Assembly (NCBI GenBank): GCA_046530935.1
Contig: JBHEQW010000072.1
Coordinates: forward strand, 1 to 36,827
DNA: 36,827 bases
DNA from: Arsenophonus sp046530935
Lineage (GTDB): Bacteria > Pseudomonadota > Gammaproteobacteria > Enterobacterales > Enterobacteriaceae
Direction: 5' to 3'
Shown here: one piece after another, positions 11,064-21,769 of the stretch
Position numbering within the stretch: the stretch's first letter is position 1
Layout: each line of letters opens with the position of its first letter
Program-made: the position numbers and the translations under genes
Notes under the pieces: generated by a model
Database searches by the model: none
What the model was told of the DNA's origin: nothing
The model's input: only the letters and a program-made list of their open reading frames with translations

Positions 11064-11919
11064 TTTATGTTAAATAAAATCATCAAATACCATCGATTCT
11101 GAATTAATTGGTAAAAGCACTGTACAAAGGTAAGTTACGAGTAGTTGTATATTAACCAACATGAACTAAAATTTTTAAAAATTCATGATTGTAACTAACT
11201 ATTATAGTGCTAAAAAGATATGATCATTTCTAATGAAAAGGTAGAAAAAATTGATAGACTATAAAAACCGCTTATTATCATCCATATGATGGCATATAAC
11301 GATAGCAAAATAATAAAAAGTCCTTAGTTCTAAAAGAACTAATTAATGGATTGAATTTTTTTTGACAAAAGTCAATATGAAATATTGACAAGCGTAGAGT
11401 TTGTTGAGATCAATAAAATATTGCTATATTAAATTATTTTTATCCAAAAAAACACATAGATCATTATTAATATTTTGTGCAATAACAGCAATTGCATTGA
11501 TATAACAAATAGTTGAAATAACTAACATAATAATGATTTGATATCATCTTTAGTAGATAAAAATTATGGCTAATATCTCTATCTCATGCCACCAAAATTA
11601 CGTCTTTTCTTATATTAATCGTGCCAAGTTAAAGTAATTTAAATCGTATACTTTAATACTGTTATAATATTTTATTTTCTATAATAATTTTCTGTTCTCA
11701 TTTGATAACAGTGCTAAGTTAGCGTTTAGAGATAAAATCTAATGATTGAAAGTACAATCTTTAACTAAAGCGTTGAAATCTTATTCCTGCTTCATTAATA
11801 CTCATCGATGGAAAATAAAAGTATACTTGTAAACAAATAACTATTTTACTTAATAGTTGTATAATGACAGATGCTATATCTGTGTCACTACACTAGATAT
11901 TAATGGGGTTACACATTAA
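11064..11919. other. AT-rich spacer, nothing recognised
   Basis: Both strands are broken by frequent stops and no motif, RNA gene or strong hairpin was recognised. The first 300 bases may include the old hemB downstream region. Confidence 0.5.
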
Positions 11920-12660
11920 CTTTCTTACGTCTTGGAGGATGTTAAGGTTTTTTAAATAATTCAGGTTTAATTTTAATCAATTTTTCATAGACTGCAAAGT
12001 AAGATTACTAGCAAATACTGATTTGGTGGTAATTCCTGATTGTATACCCGCCATATTAATATATAGTGATCTTAAGGACTTGACAAGAATTAAAATGTTC
12101 TCTTTGCAGATTAATATTCTGTTCGCTCATTAAATATCTTGACCATACATTTATTTGATGTATCCAGTGCTGGACTAAGTTCGTTTTCTATATTAAACTC
12201 GGTAGACAAATGTAGAATTCATGTTTCTCTGGTGGCTTAATATTTTTACAGATCAAAAACATGGTTTCTAAATTCTTTACTATTATAAGTGCTATATTGA
12301 TAGCTATTGGATATTCTCAGTTAAAATCATGTAATAAGTGTTGAGCCTTGATCTCGATCTTAACATTGTAAAGATAAATAAAAACTTATTAAGTGTGGCG
12401 ATCTGTATTTACGAAAAGATAATGTCATCAAATTTTATTTGACATTTGTGAAAGGATATTTCATGTCTACCTGCAATTTTATATCTGCCTGCAAATAACT
12501 AAGCTCATAGCTTTTAACGCTTTGTGATTTCAGCGTCTAGACTTCTTTCATTATCGCAAGCAAAATCTTCCTCATTGGATTCTTCGTAAACACCGATCTA
12601 GGCTAAATCAAGATAGAATTGCTGTTTTGTTCAGAAATTCGCGTGCGTGGTACGTGTGTA
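11920..12660 (-). mobile_element. IS481-family transposase remnant (ii)
   Basis: Read on the minus strand, blocks appear in family order: VKSYELSYLQADIK near 12540-12490 (kxyepGYlHvDiKylP), LTENIQ and NSKEF near 12330-12270 (LTDNGkeFtdr), GKHEF-like EKHEFYI near 12220, SNKCMVKIFNERTE near 12150 (qTNGMVERFNgRie), and EKLIKIKPELFKKP near 11960 (mkdWykxkPeLFkk). Frameshifts separate all of them. It is the most C-terminally complete IS481 copy here and is non-functional. Confidence 0.75.
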
Positions 12661-12879
12661 GCTGTCAGCATATTGTCAAGAGTGATAAAATATTTTTCGG
12701 ATGAAAACACGATTACTCTTTACTGTGTGGCAGTTGTGTTATCGGCATAAAGGATATGGATGATATGGTTGTGATCATCATGTTATGTTAGCAAAGGTTG
12801 TTGTTGGTTGAAATTTATTATCCTATAAGGAAGAAATTTTTAGCTACATAGGCATGGTTTTTGTCATGAAAGAGGATAC

Positions 12880-13850
12880 AGTCATATAGATGAAAGAGAC
12901 TCTTTACTCACATCCTGCTAATATAAAGCTGTATATTATTAGTTGGTTCGGCAGCAATCTATTAGATGATCTCGATTCATGCATTGAAGCAACTTATTTT
13001 ATCTTGCCAATATTATCAGAGTGAATATGTTATCCGCTCTGTATTATTCACTAGGTGTTACATAGATATAGTTGTAAAATTTTATATTACAGAAAAAGAT
13101 TTAAGAATTTTACTGAAAAAGACTAGTCATTTAATGAAATTAAATAAAAAAATAAATAGTTTAATTATATGTGATGTATCTTGAATAGCTCTTAACTTTA
13201 TTGGGACTGATGGAAACAAACAGAGATTAATTTGAAAACAGCGATTAGATATGCCTTCACTGCTTCCTTTCTTCAGCGGTGACGATAGTAAATATAAATG
13301 TACTATGTGGTATTGTTGAAATAGAGTAAATATTTTTCCATAAATCATTTAAATTGGAGTGTTCTATTCTACATAGAAAAGCTAGAAAATTCTGGAGAGG
13401 AGGTATATAAAAGGAAGTGGTGAATTGTAGTTTTTAATCCACTAAGATTGTGAGGTATTATGTTAGTGATGATAAGATTATTAAAAAGTTTAATACAGAA
13501 TGTGTTAGCTTTTTTCTTGATTTGATTATTGATAAAGAGTCTATCCTATATTCGTATAGGATAGATGGTGTGTAAATTGCAGGAAATCTTTGCTAGCTAG
13601 CATGAAATTAAATTAAAATCACCTAATAAAGTTGGGTAATTAATTAGAGAGTTATTGGTAAGAAATTTAATATTCAAAATAAGAATAGAGATTATATCAG
13701 ACAATTAAAAATGATGATGAAATAGATTTCATGGTGTATAGGATTGTTTTATTTACAGCCTTATCTAGACTAAAAGCGATTTTTTAAAATAACAATAATT
13801 TAAATACAGATGTGGCTATAAATTGCATTACTAGAAAACGAACAACCTAT
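12880..13850 (+). mobile_element. IS1595-family transposase remnant c (near full length)
   Basis: The leader and N-terminal part (12890-13130, including a 72-codon open stretch from 12966 with MISIHALKQLI, the counterpart of MISIYAFKQFI in remnant a) are followed by INLKTAIRY near 13230, LQR-DDSKYKCT near 13275, a FNTEC block near 13490, IIDKESILYS near 13530 and VIGKKFNIQN near 13655. This spans the transposase from end to end but with numerous stops. A 10-bp hairpin at 13541-13564 lies inside it. It abuts a dead fragment of the antiporter gene at 13868. Confidence 0.78.
13541..13564. repeat. 10-bp perfect hairpin with TTCG tetraloop
   Basis: CTATCCTATA (13541-13550) and TATAGGATAG (13555-13564) pair perfectly around the loop TTCG. 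It falls inside IS1595 remnant c, where related copies lack it, so it probably arose by local inverted duplication. Confidence 0.85.
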
Positions 13851-13867
13851 TTGCAAACATAGAGGCC

Positions 13868-14090
13868 ATTCATTTTTTTAATTTCTTTTCTGGCAAAAGT
13901 TTTTATAGTATATATTGCTTTAGATATCATTGGTTATCTGGAGTTAACTAAAAGAATGTAGATAACATTTGTTTTCTTGCTAATAATGTTTGGTGCTTTA
14001 GTTTCCTTTATTTAGTTTTTAGCCAGCTGTATTTTGATGATCGAAAATTTCTTTAAGAAAAAATTAATCTGTTATGCTCGCAAGAGCTGT
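13868..14090 (+). pseudogene. fragment of a second NhaC-family antiporter gene
   Basis: This stretch aligns base for base with about 6150-6370 of the intact antiporter gene. Examples are aatgtttggtgctttagttt against aatgtttggtactttagttt, and a shared run encoding F-L-A-x-x-I-L-(M/T)-I-E-x-F-F-K. It contains an in-frame TAG where the intact copy has TGG, plus several indels. Only about 220 bp survive. The left edge abuts IS1595 remnant c and similarity stops by about 14090. It is a dead paralogue, most likely from a duplication that also involved the flanking IS elements. Confidence 0.85.
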
Positions 14091-17040
14091 TAACTTATAA
14101 AAATATTTATTAGTTAGAATATTCTATTCTGGCGATGTAATTTTTACAAAATCTATAATTTTTAAAGAAATTTTTTTCTAAAAATAATTTTAAATCTTAA
14201 ATTTCAAGTTAGTAATATATTTTCTTTTATTAGAAATTTAAAATAAATTGTGTAATGATTCCTTATATCAAGGAATATAAATAATGTAAAAAAGCTTAGA
14301 TTTATTAAATTTTTATAAAAACATTATATGCTCTTATCTTCCTATTTGCTATGATCTCCCTTTTCTCCATTTTGTCCTGTTATTAGATATTCTTTTTGTT
14401 TTTTATAAGAAATTAAGTATTTTTTAGTAAAAATTAATTTTTTAATAAAAATATTCATAACTGCAAAATTAGTAACATAATTCTAACAACAACTTAAAGT
14501 TAACAATATTTTTCTTGAATTATTTGTTGTGTATTTAAATTTTTTTTGCTAAAAAACTGATAATGAAAATTGTATACAACATCTTATGGTTAAAAAACAA
14601 AAATTAATGAGTATAAATTACATGGCTAACTTTTTAGCAAGCAAAGAATAATTTAGCACTCTTTATCTAATTACTTGTTTTCCATACACTTTTATAGTTA
14701 TTCAGATGCTTTTTGTAACAAATAATTAATGTAAGACCATTGGTCTAATAGATTCCATCTTAGACATCAGACTACTCTTTAACTAATTCCAGCAATGTTT
14801 TTTTGATTAAATTGTTTACTTGTAATAATATAAATTATTCTATTGGTATCTTTTTTCTACAATCATCTTATAGCATATTATATTGTTTATGGCCAATAAT
14901 TTTTTATAAAGTGTCATCTTATGATGATTGAAGTAAACAAACATGAAGCAAATATATTATTAATATAATACTTAAGTATTAAACTTATCCTAAGTATAAC
15001 CATATTTAGTTATATATTTATCGCTATTTTTATGGAGATGCATAAAATCTTTTCATGCCATCCGTTTCTGGCAAATTATATTGACAACAATTATTATTTG
15101 TATTTTTTGTGCCTATTTTTATAAAAAAGATCAAATCAAATGCTGATTTTTATGATTTAATGTGCTATATTTAAATGTGATGATGTCTGTTATTGCTCTC
15201 TGTCTAGTAAATTATTAATAGTTATTTTCTTTATTAAAATCATATGCTTATTCTACTAATAGAGTAAGTTGCTTTAACCAACAATGTTAAAATTTTCTTG
15301 TTAAAAAATTTAATTGACAACAATAAGATTATTCAAAGAACGTTAGCGTTGGACATTGGCGAGTCGATAACTTAAAACTGCATGAGTTTTATATTCGCTG
15401 ATATAGCCACGAAACAACACCATAGAATTAAGCTAATTAAAAGCACAATACTCAAATAATTTCAATCTATTCACTGATGTAGTTACTTATCCTAGTATAC
15501 TATCGAAGTATTACAACAAGCATTAACTTTTCCTGATCAATTACATCCTTAACTTTATATAAAACAACTGCTCTTTTTTTAGAATGAGGAAAATTAAGCA
15601 ACAAGGTTATAAAATATTTTAGATCGCCAATCAATAGACAACAACTCTGGATAATACACTGTTAACCGTATTATCGCGCTCTATAGATAAACAATATTAT
15701 ATCAATAACAATATGGCTTAAAGTTGCACACCAATATAATATAGTAGTATTACTGGGATTCAGTAATGTATTAAAAGACACAGCAAAAAAGAAATTCATT
15801 GTTGTCAATCTGCTTGGGGCCTATATGAAATATGCCTAGAGTTACTCATCTAACGATGAAGATATTGTTTGATAATAAAATAGGACACTATGCCAAATAA
15901 TCTGAGTAAAAATGATCAAGCTGATTATAACGATTGTAATCGTGTACACCACTTCAATAATAAGGTATTGGTAGCATTAATTAAAGATTTTTCAGTATCT
16001 AAGAAAAAGATTTCTTACTCTATTTCTATGATCATGGCTAAGAAGTTTTTGACGTAGCACCGCAATCCAATATTTTATGTAGTAATGAAGCCGTACCAAC
16101 TCGACTTACTCTATGAAATCCCTTTTGTTATCTGGTAATCACCTCAATAGATTAATACTCACCAACGCTAGTTGAATAGCATGCTAAATAGCCCAACAGT
16201 ATTATGAATTTGATTTATGCTTGGTTGGATTTAACTGAGATAAATTATGATTGGTTGTGGATATGGCTAAAAGCGTTATTAACAAAGTTTTTTAGTCTTC
16301 TTCCACTCATTACCATTAGTGATCTTTATAACAAATAAGAAGAAGTAAAATCTATGATAAACCAAAACAGTTCTTTAATTTATTCCAAGTCAATTGGTTA
16401 ATTTTTAAGATGGATCAAGATTACTAATCATAAGATTTAAAGAGATAAATCATACATTACAACTAGTTTAAGATTGGTTAATTTCAGATAACACTGAAAG
16501 TGGTTTAGTTTTATTTCAAGTATCAATTAATTAATAGATAAAAATCTAAGTTATTAGTCAATAATGACAAAAATAGTTAAATAGCCTGTATTACTAAAAT
16601 ATTTTATTAATTAATTAAATTGATAATATAAATGTGTTAAGTTACAAATATAAAATTATTTTTTATAATTAAACAGCTTTATTACTATAAAGCTGTTTAT
16701 ATGTATCATTTATGCAGTAAAATGTTTTATAGCATAAAATGCTAACATGCTTAACACTTAACACATTAATAATATAAATTATTTTTGATATGAAATTTAA
16801 TATTTAATTAAAAATAAATAATATAAGTGAATATTTACTTAACTTAATATTAATAAAGTATCTCTACTTAGTAAATTATCAATTTCGATAAAAATAAATC
16901 GATATTATTTCTTATTTTAAATACATAGAATTTTAATTCTAATTAAAAATGTGGTGTGTGACTTAGATAATTTTTGCTACAGGATTATTATATATATCCA
17001 TTCATATCACAGCCATATTCATGGCAATATAGCTCATTGC
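14091..17040. other. long eroded AT-rich region, content unidentified
   Basis: Nearly 3 kb hold no maintained gene. The segments 14091-15300 and 16570-17040 are extremely AT-rich and featureless. Between about 15340 and 16560 base composition is less extreme and short open stretches occur on the plus strand, for example one starting at 15891 (MPNNLSKNDQADYND...) and a WLDLTEINYDWLWIWLKALL-like run near 16230. This suggests one or more eroded chromosomal genes, but I cannot name them. No tRNA or rRNA was seen. Confidence 0.5.
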
Positions 17041-17089
17041 GATGGATAGTAGTTTGGATAAAATCTCATAATGGTAAGACTTTCTATCT

Positions 17090-17940
17090 GTCATGCAACT
17101 AGAATACATAAAATTAGAGCTGCTTTTTAGGCTAGCAAAGATCTTTCTACTATTTTAGTAAGCGTTATGGTATATTCAAACTTACCATTTTGCTTAATGG
17201 TAAAAACGAAATGATGTTGATGGATTATCAACCATATTTCCCATCGTTTTCTGACGATGCTGTCGCCAGCTCAGTAAGCAGTAATCTTTGTTCCTGCGAA
17301 CATAATTTTTATTTCTAGACGATCTGCTTGCAGATATACACGAATTCATGAAGACTAGTTGTATATTGATCTGGTTTTAAGGAAGAGATGCTAAGGAATT
17401 TATATGAAATATGAGGCAGTGTGAAAATCACTAATGTGATACCATAAAGTGTTTAAAAGCTATGAGCTTTGTTATTTGAGATAGATATGAAATTTTTTCC
17501 TAAAATGCTAAACGAAACTTCATGCGTTAGATTTTTTAGGCATATAGATCGCGCGGCCTCGCTAAGTTTTTTTTATTCGTCTTTTATAAGAGGAAGATCA
17601 AGACCGCGATCAATGTTCTACGCTTCCTATATGATTTTAATCAATTAGCTACAATAGCTATTCATCGTGGTACTTACAGACAATGGCAAAAACTTAGAGC
17701 CTGTCTATTTTTTTGTCTTGGAAAACGTTTAGTTACTTGAAAATATGAATTCGCACGTTTGTGTACAGAGATTGGTATAGAAAGCCTGGCTTTAGCTCGC
17801 TGATGTCTTCTAAAACGAATGGTATCTGGGTTAAACTATTTAATTGGCGCACATGCTAAAACTTCATTTCAGTCCATGAAAGATTGGTTAAGAGATTAAA
17901 TCTAAATCATTCAAAAACCATACTTCTATCCTGGATAAAA
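17090..17940 (+). mobile_element. IS481-family transposase remnant (iii), near full length
   Basis: Blocks in order: IRAAF-ASKDLST near 17110; MLSPAQ near 17260; DDLLADIHEFMK near 17320-17350 (sLDDLLavvrEFlnP); KSYELCYL near 17460 and MKFFPKMLNETS near 17490 (kaYepGYlHvDiKylPqM); VLTDNGKNL near 17670; ARLCTEIGIE near 17755; KRMVSGLN near 17815 (qTNGMVeRFN); QSMKDWL near 17875. Stops and frameshifts lie between them. It ends about 90 bp before the intact symporter gene, and just before the left edge of the duplicated block. Confidence 0.8.
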
Positions 17941-18032
17941 GAAATAATAACACTGAAATATTAATTCATGGCTTATTAAATAATATTAGATCTAATACTG
18001 TAGGCGCCCAGCCTCATAAAAACGGAATCATT

Positions 18033-19319
18033 ATGAAATTAAAAAGTTTAACTACTTGGATTATTATAGGTCTTATCACAGGGATAATGGTTGGATTTGC
18101 ATTAAATTCACTAACCAATATAGAAGTAACAACTAGCTACGCCAAAAATATTTCAATTATTACGGATATTTTTTTGCGTTTAATTAAAATGATTATTGCT
18201 CCATTAATTATTTCAACCTTGAGCGTTGGGATCATCAAAATGGGTGACGAAAGAACGTTTGGGCGTGTTTTCTTAAAAACTCTGTTATTGTTCATGGTTG
18301 CATCTTTTATTTCAATTGTTGTTGGTCTGGTTATTGTTAATATTTTTACACCAGGAGTAGGTATTAATTTTGCGATAAATACCAATTCAACAGTGCTAAA
18401 TATTGAACCAACACCCTTTTCTTTTCACAATTTTATTACTCATGCTATACCCACTAGCATTATTGATGCGATGTCTCGTAATGAAATTTTACAGATTGTA
18501 ATTTTCTCAATTTTTATGGGATGCAGCTTATCTGCTATAGGTAAAAAAGGTGAACCAATTATTAAAATTCTAGATTCACTTGTTTACGTAATGTTAAAGT
18601 TGACAAACTACGTTATGCTTTTTGCTCCTATTACGGTTTTTGCTGCTATCTCAGCTATGATTGCTGAACGCGGATTAAGTATATTGATCACTACTAGCAT
18701 TTTTATGGGAGAATTTTACTTTACTTTGGCGTTGCTCTGGGTGATATTAATTGTGGTGTCCGTCTTAATCGTTGGCCTATGCATTTTACGCTTAATTAAA
18801 AACATTATGGAGCCGGCCTTACTTGCTTTTACCACCTCAAGCTCTGAAGCCGCTTTCCCTGCTACTTTAGAAAAATTGGAAAAGTTTGGTATCTCTAATA
18901 AGATAGCTAGTTTTGTTTTGCCAATGGGTTATTCATTCAACCTTGTTGGTTCAATGGCTTATTGCTCATTTGCAGTTATCTTTATTGCTCAAGCATGTAA
19001 TATCCACTTAAGCATGGATGAACAAATTACTATGGTGTTGATTTTAATGTTGACATCTAAGGGTATGGCTGGAATACCACGAGCATCGTTGGTCGTTATT
19101 GCAGCAACACTAAGCCAATTTAATATTCCAGAAGCTGGCTTAATTTTATTAATGGGTATTGATCCTTTCTTAGATATGGGACGTTCAGCAACTAATGTCA
19201 TGAGTAATGCCATTGGATCAGCATTGGTTGGTCGTTGGGAAGGTGACCACTATGGTGAAGGATGCCGAGGTAAACCGAAAGAAAAGTCTGATAAATTTTT
19301 ACTGATAAAATCAGTTTAA
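18033..19319 (+). CDS. dicarboxylate/amino acid:cation symporter (GltP-like)
   Basis: This 428-residue protein belongs to the DAACS family (Glt/EAAT fold; E. coli GltP has 437 residues) and should import glutamate/aspartate or C4-dicarboxylates across the inner membrane with cations. The serine-rich hairpin TTSSSEAAFP is at 267-276, GYSFNLVGS follows around 299-307, the HP2 loop SKGMAGIPRAS comes next, and the substrate helix has D377, D381, R384 and N388 in GIDPFLDMGRSATNV. D381/R384/N388 match the Glt-Ph D394/R397/N401 spacing, which favours an acidic amino-acid substrate. The family N-(M/L)-D-G motif reads N303-L-V305-G: the cation-site aspartate is valine (GTT, one base from GAT), so activity is uncertain. 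The start has a weak ACGGA ribosome site. A decayed tandem copy lies at 22742-24094. Confidence 0.9.
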   Translation: MKLKSLTTWIIIGLITGIMVGFALNSLTNIEVTTSYAKNISIITDIFLRLIKMIIAPLIISTLSVGIIKMGDERTFGRVFLKTLLLFMVASFISIVVGLVIVNIFTPGVGINFAINTNSTVLNIEPTPFSFHNFITHAIPTSIIDAMSRNEILQIVIFSIFMGCSLSAIGKKGEPIIKILDSLVYVMLKLTNYVMLFAPITVFAAISAMIAERGLSILITTSIFMGEFYFTLALLWVILIVVSVLIVGLCILRLIKNIMEPALLAFTTSSSEAAFPATLEKLEKFGISNKIASFVLPMGYSFNLVGSMAYCSFAVIFIAQACNIHLSMDEQITMVLILMLTSKGMAGIPRASLVVIAATLSQFNIPEAGLILLMGIDPFLDMGRSATNVMSNAIGSALVGRWEGDHYGEGCRGKPKEKSDKFLLIKSV

Positions 19320-19460
19320 AATCTTAATGCTAGTTAATAGTATTCTAGCTAAAATAGAACAACAAGACGCGTCTAATTGGTGTAGCGTGGCTTATTTATT
19401 CGAAATACAATATGTTTTATTAATTTTAAATATTTAATTAATACAACTTGAGAAAGAATG

Positions 19461-19506
19461 GTAATGGAGACGTAGAATTGGAAGTTTAACTTCTTCTCCT
19501 TTTTTA
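19461..19506 (+). terminator. possible terminator after the symporter gene
   Basis: GGAGA (19466-19470) can pair with TCTCC about 25 bases later, with an inner GAAG/CTTC stem, followed by TTTTTT. The fold is imperfect. The equivalent place in unit 2 has a different, perfect 13-bp hairpin. Confidence 0.4.
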
Positions 19507-19770
19507 GTTTTAATAGACATTTACTAATAATAATTTTTTATTTTTATAATTCTTGTCTATGCTTAATAAGCAAGAGATATAAGCCACATAGTTATAGATA
19601 TCAACTTGTTATTTTGTTAAAATCTTATATCAAATCTTATTTCTTTATCTAAAAAATATACATATAATATTAAAATCTATTTTGTTGATTTATACGGTTA
19701 TTATTGAAATGGTTGTTTTTTCTTGAGCTATAAATTTTTGCGAATCAGCTTCCGTAGTCTTACTATCAAA

Positions 19771-19791
19771 AAAGCCGTTTTAATCGGCTTT
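19771..19791 (-). terminator. rho-independent-like hairpin, minus direction
   Basis: AAAGCCG (19771-19777) pairs with CGGCTTT (19785-19791) around a 7-base loop. On the minus strand the stem is followed by a run of T (the plus strand has tcaaaaaa before it). It lies just past the C-terminal end of IS256 remnant C and is absent from unit 2, so it came with inserted DNA. Confidence 0.55.
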
Positions 19792-19839
19792 ATGATTCTT
19801 ATTGATGCAAAGTTATAGTTTTGACGGAAAGAGTCATAG

Positions 19840-20840
19840 AATAGAATGCCAGAACTTCTTTTCGATATTTCTACAGCTTTTTTGTCGTTATGTAGAATGA
19901 AACTTCTCTTAAAACCTTCTTAACAAAATATCAATGCCTTTATTAGTGGCATCTCTGCTCTTCTTTCCTAGCCAGAACTTCTAGCAGGATCAACTTTAAT
20001 TTTTTGTTGCATCCCTTTGTGGATGGATGCAAGCACATTATCTATTTTGTCTATCTAACAGCATTTTTGTGCTGCATTCGGGAACATCTTTGCCATTGCA
20101 TTCTAAAAACATAGTGCACAGCCTACGTAGCAAGCCTGTAAGATACGGTTTAAGCCACGTGTTTGCAGACTATTAAGAAGTTAGTGATAAGTTTGATTTT
20201 GATTCTTAATAACTATCTTCAACCATAAGTAGTTTCTTAGCTTTATGCTCGGTTGACGTTAATAATAGCATCAGGAAAAGCTGATCATCTTTCTTGATAG
20301 AAATTTTGTATATGAGATCTTTGGCAAGAAATAAACATAGCACATATCTCTTAAAGCAGGCATATATATGCATATTTTCTTGTGCTCTTAAATACATTAC
20401 TGTTTTAGTCTGTTGATTGGTGTATTGCCATAATTGGCAGAGAGGCTAATGTGCTTTTTCACTGAGAAGCTGACTGGAAGCGCTTATCAGTGAAAAAGCA
20501 GTGGCTGATATACATAGCAATAGATACGCTATATATGCTGCTAACTCTTAGACGATTTTGCACGTTTAAAATAAAGTGGTAGAGCAACGAGACATATTGA
20601 AGTATATTCTGTTCCCACTAAGATCCATGATCTTAGGCCTATAATCTCAACATTACCAATATCAGTCTGTATAGTTAGCTATAAAAATAACTATTACAGA
20701 CCATGGTGGCTAGAATGCTGCTCGCCTCGACAGTCGATGGTTACATATTATTTCAGCACATGCCTTCAATCTTCAACTTTAACGGTTGCAGCTATCAGCT
20801 GCCTGGCAGTTATTACAGATAAGTTAATGTAATTAGGAAC
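19840..20840 (-). mobile_element. IS256-family transposase remnant C
   Basis: On the minus strand, in order: TDIGNVEI near 20660 (the GDvEle block), YGI-like ISATAFSLIS near 20490, KDLIYKISIKKDDQLFLMLL near 20310 (DGIYikiRxxddxqcfLv), KKLLMVEDSY near 20220 (KELlAveDGYRES), a VF-like block and NVLAS at about 20040, ATNKGIDILL-like at about 19940 (NKaldvFL). The 63-codon open stretch 20206-20397 is part of this remnant and keeps the most protein-like piece. It interrupts unit 1 of the duplicated block between symporter and lipoprotein. Confidence 0.8.
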
Positions 20841-21014
20841 ACGAGTAATTCTAGTTTATCTGATACCTGTATGATAGGCTTTTTATGGAATATTATCTAT
20901 ATTTTGTTAAACTTATTTATGAAATTAATTATGGGGATTACTACGCAGCAACTATCTTTGAAATTCATACATCATAAATAAGAGTTATAACTTAAATATA
21001 AATAAAACTTATCA

Positions 21015-21405
21015 ATGAAGAAAAATTTTTTAGTATACTAATTTTGGTTGGGTGTCTAATAACTACTGTTACTGGTTGTGATGAATCATCTAAAATAGAT
21101 AATGCTATACAACATATCAAGGAAAGAACTGAACAAATAAAATAGGTTGTTGTAGAAAAAGCTAAATAAGTGCTTGATGATGCCAAAAAAGCTGCAGGCG
21201 ATATAAAAAAGAATCTAAAGAAGCTGATAAATTATTAATAAAAGCATATTAATTAAAAGAAACAACTAAACAAAAACCATCAGAGTTGCAATAAAATATT
21301 TTAAATAAAGCAGCTTAAACCATAAATCAAGCTAAAAAAAGTAAGCAAATTTAAAGAATGGTTTAATTATGAAGTACAGATCTTATCTGATAAAATACAA
21401 GCTAA
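21015..21405 (+). pseudogene. decayed copy of the small lipoprotein gene
   Basis: This is the unit-1 counterpart of the intact lipoprotein at 24494. The start region still reads M-K-K-N-F-L and the lipobox region TTVTGCDES is conserved, but a stop falls within the signal peptide (TAA after ctta/tagtata) and further stops occur at about 21143, 21166 and 21250, plus frameshifts. The A/K/E-rich helical body (KAK, KKAAGDIKK, KETTKQK, ELQ) is still recognisable. It cannot produce a lipoprotein. Confidence 0.9.
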
Positions 21406-21769
21406 AGAGGATATAACAAATAAGTCAAATGCTTTAAGCAAAAGTAGCTGCCATGCAATAAAGTTTTTAACTACAAAAGCAATAATACTTAATTACTTTA
21501 ATGAAGTAAAAGAAAATATAATTAGTAATTAATTGGATTAAGACTCATTTAAAATAACAATTAGATTGTTTTTACATTTTTTTAATGATAAAATCAGTGT
21601 TTTTAACATTTTTTTTAATTTAGCGAGATTGATTAGAGTTATACTTATTTTTATATATGTGGATTTTTTAAGATGTTTAGCATCTATTCTTTTGATTGAT
21701 TTAATAAATAAGGTCAACAACATATAGATGATATTTAATGAAAAAGTCTAACATACAGACAGGTATCCG

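Larger units (their letters stand above)
17960..21690 (+). repeat. tandem duplication, unit 1 (intact symporter, dead lipoprotein)
   Basis: Unit 1 matches unit 2 (22680-25165) over the symporter gene, its downstream flank (aacaacaag..cgtcta then ggcttatttatt and tatttaattaat), the lipoprotein promoter region (ataatattaaaa), the lipoprotein gene and its downstream flank (agcgagattgattagagtt, tggattttttaa). Unit 1 is longer because an IS256 remnant (C, about 19840-20840) and flanking sequence sit between symporter and lipoprotein. Confidence 0.88.
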
